Source: Gammaproteobacteria bacterium
Lineage (GTDB): Bacteria > Pseudomonadota > Gammaproteobacteria > Steroidobacterales > Rariloculaceae
Assembly: GCA_004357505.1 (NCBI GenBank)
Contig: SMWC01000082.1
Coordinates: 1-6,498, forward strand
Direction: 5' to 3'
Length of the DNA stretch: 6,498 nucleotides
The notes below the pieces were generated by a model, which made no database searches, was not told the DNA's origin, and worked only from the letters and a program-made list of their open reading frames with translations. Each line of letters opens with the position of its first letter. Position 1 is the stretch's first letter. Both the position numbers and the translations under genes were made by a program. Positions 5,667-6,498 of this stretch are shown piece by piece.

Positions 5667-6498
5667 GTGACCAAACTGCCACTCAGCCTAAAGCCTGATG
5701 TTCTGATCAGCCGCACTAGGACGCGAGCGCCGCCCCGTGGGCGTTATCGGCAAAACTTGCTGCGGCGCGGCGGTCGCTATGCGCGGTTGGTACGGCTGCA
5801 CCGGCCGATCGGCATCTGGTTGCTGCTGTGGCCGGCGCTCTGGGCGTTATGGATCGCGGCTGAAGGTGTGCCCGATCTTAAGAATCTATTCGTGTTCGTG
5901 CTGGGGACGATCGTGTTGCGCTCTGCCGGGTGCGTGATCAACGATTATGCGGATCGGCATATCGATCCCCATGTCAAGCGAACTCGCGATCGGCCGATGG
6001 CCACGGGGGAGGTGTCGGTGATCGAGGCGCTGGTCGTGTTTGCCGTGCTTATGTTGGTCGGCTTAGGCCTGGTTCTGATGCTCAATCGCCTCACGCAGTG
6101 GCTCGCCGCCATCGGTGCTGTGGTCACGGTCGTGTATCCGTTCGCGAAGCGCGTTATTTCGGCGCCCCAGTTTGTGTTGGGTATCGCATTCTCATGGGGC
6201 GTGCCGATGGCGTTCGCCGCGCAACTTGGACACGTGCCGCGCGAGGGATGGCTAATGTTCGTCGTGACGATGATCTGGGTTGTGGTCTACGACACAGAGT
6301 ACGCGATGGTGGACCGCGACGATGATCTCAAGCTCGGCGTCAAATCCACCGCGGTTCTGTTTGGCGACCTCGACCGCGTTTTCATCGGCGGATTGCAACT
6401 GATGTTTCTGGCCGGACTCTTCCTGGTCGGTCAAAATGCGGAGCTCGGTCGTTGGTATCTCGCTGGGCTAAGCGCAGCCGGGATACTGATGGTGTACC
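5667..6498 (+). CDS. ubiA: 4-hydroxybenzoate polyprenyltransferase, 3'-truncated by the window edge
   Basis: Inner-membrane prenyltransferase that joins the polyprenyl chain to 4-hydroxybenzoate in ubiquinone synthesis. From GTG 5667 there are 277 codons and no stop. Comparison with E. coli UbiA (290 residues) suggests about 38 residues are missing. The family start RLHRPIGIWLLLWPALWALW is at 43-62. The first Asp-rich motif, NDYADRHID, is at 92-100 (N92, D93, D96, D100) and is followed by VKRTRDRP. The second, YDTEYAMVDRDDD, is at 208-220 and is followed by GVKST. About eight hydrophobic segments are visible, as expected. The start is unsure: GTG 5667 is the only ATG or GTG start before the conserved region, has no Shine-Dalgarno, and gives an Arg-rich extension about 25 residues longer than in E. 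coli. TTG 5757 would give a length closer to the family. In Pseudomonas ubiC precedes ubiA; there is no room for ubiC here. Confidence 0.93.
   Translation, partial: MTKLPLSLKPDVLISRTRTRAPPRGRYRQNLLRRGGRYARLVRLHRPIGIWLLLWPALWALWIAAEGVPDLKNLFVFVLGTIVLRSAGCVINDYADRHIDPHVKRTRDRPMATGEVSVIEALVVFAVLMLVGLGLVLMLNRLTQWLAAIGAVVTVVYPFAKRVISAPQFVLGIAFSWGVPMAFAAQLGHVPREGWLMFVVTMIWVVVYDTEYAMVDRDDDLKLGVKSTAVLFGDLDRVFIGGLQLMFLAGLFLVGQNAELGRWYLAGLSAAGILMVY

Noticed and set aside
5737..6325. Two + strand open frames (5737-5937 and 5930-6325) overlapping ubiA
   Set aside because: Their translations are Cys/Arg-rich and unlike any family I recognise, while the other frame reads UbiA without interruption through both Asp-rich motifs.

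Overview
The window is a stretch of core chromosome from a gammaproteobacterium with moderately high GC content. It is probably not an enterobacterium. Five genes lie head to tail on the + strand: gmk (5' end missing), rpoZ, spoT, ridA and recG. A sixth, ubiA, follows on the same strand and is cut off by the right edge. The gammaproteobacterial assignment rests on three things: the gmk-rpoZ-spoT-(x)-recG order, a separate SpoT-type RelA/SpoT enzyme, and close similarity of all six products to the E. coli and Pseudomonas proteins. The organism probably makes ubiquinone, because the prenyltransferase has the UbiA-type motifs.

Layout. Positions 1-429 hold the last 142 codons of guanylate kinase. 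A 124-base gap (430-553) follows, with an AT-rich stretch that may hold a weak promoter and a very strong Shine-Dalgarno sequence for rpoZ (554-847, RNA polymerase omega). After 56 bases comes spoT (904-3060), an intact (p)ppGpp hydrolase/synthetase with all family domains. ridA (3078-3458) starts 17 bases after the spoT stop, and recG (3481-5601) starts 22 bases after the ridA stop, just past a perfect palindrome. A 65-base gap (5602-5666) holds a dyad and a promoter-like -10 box. ubiA is open from a GTG at 5667 to the window edge. There is no gene-free stretch over 300 bases and no sign of RNA genes, mobile elements, CRISPR or phage.

How the genes work together. Gmk makes GDP, the precursor of GTP and ppGpp. 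SpoT degrades and probably weakly makes (p)ppGpp. Omega contributes to ppGpp site 1 on RNA polymerase, and its N-terminal MARIT residues are kept. RidA clears reactive enamine/imine by-products of amino-acid metabolism, and RecG remodels stalled forks and branched DNA. The close spacing from rpoZ to recG suggests one transcript. ubiA may have its own start signal.

I found no undescribed system. The points worth a second look are small: a Q in place of the usual H in the RecG motif II box, a palindrome overlapping the recG start, an unsettled Arg-rich N-terminus of UbiA, and altered residues in the conserved NRF motif of omega.
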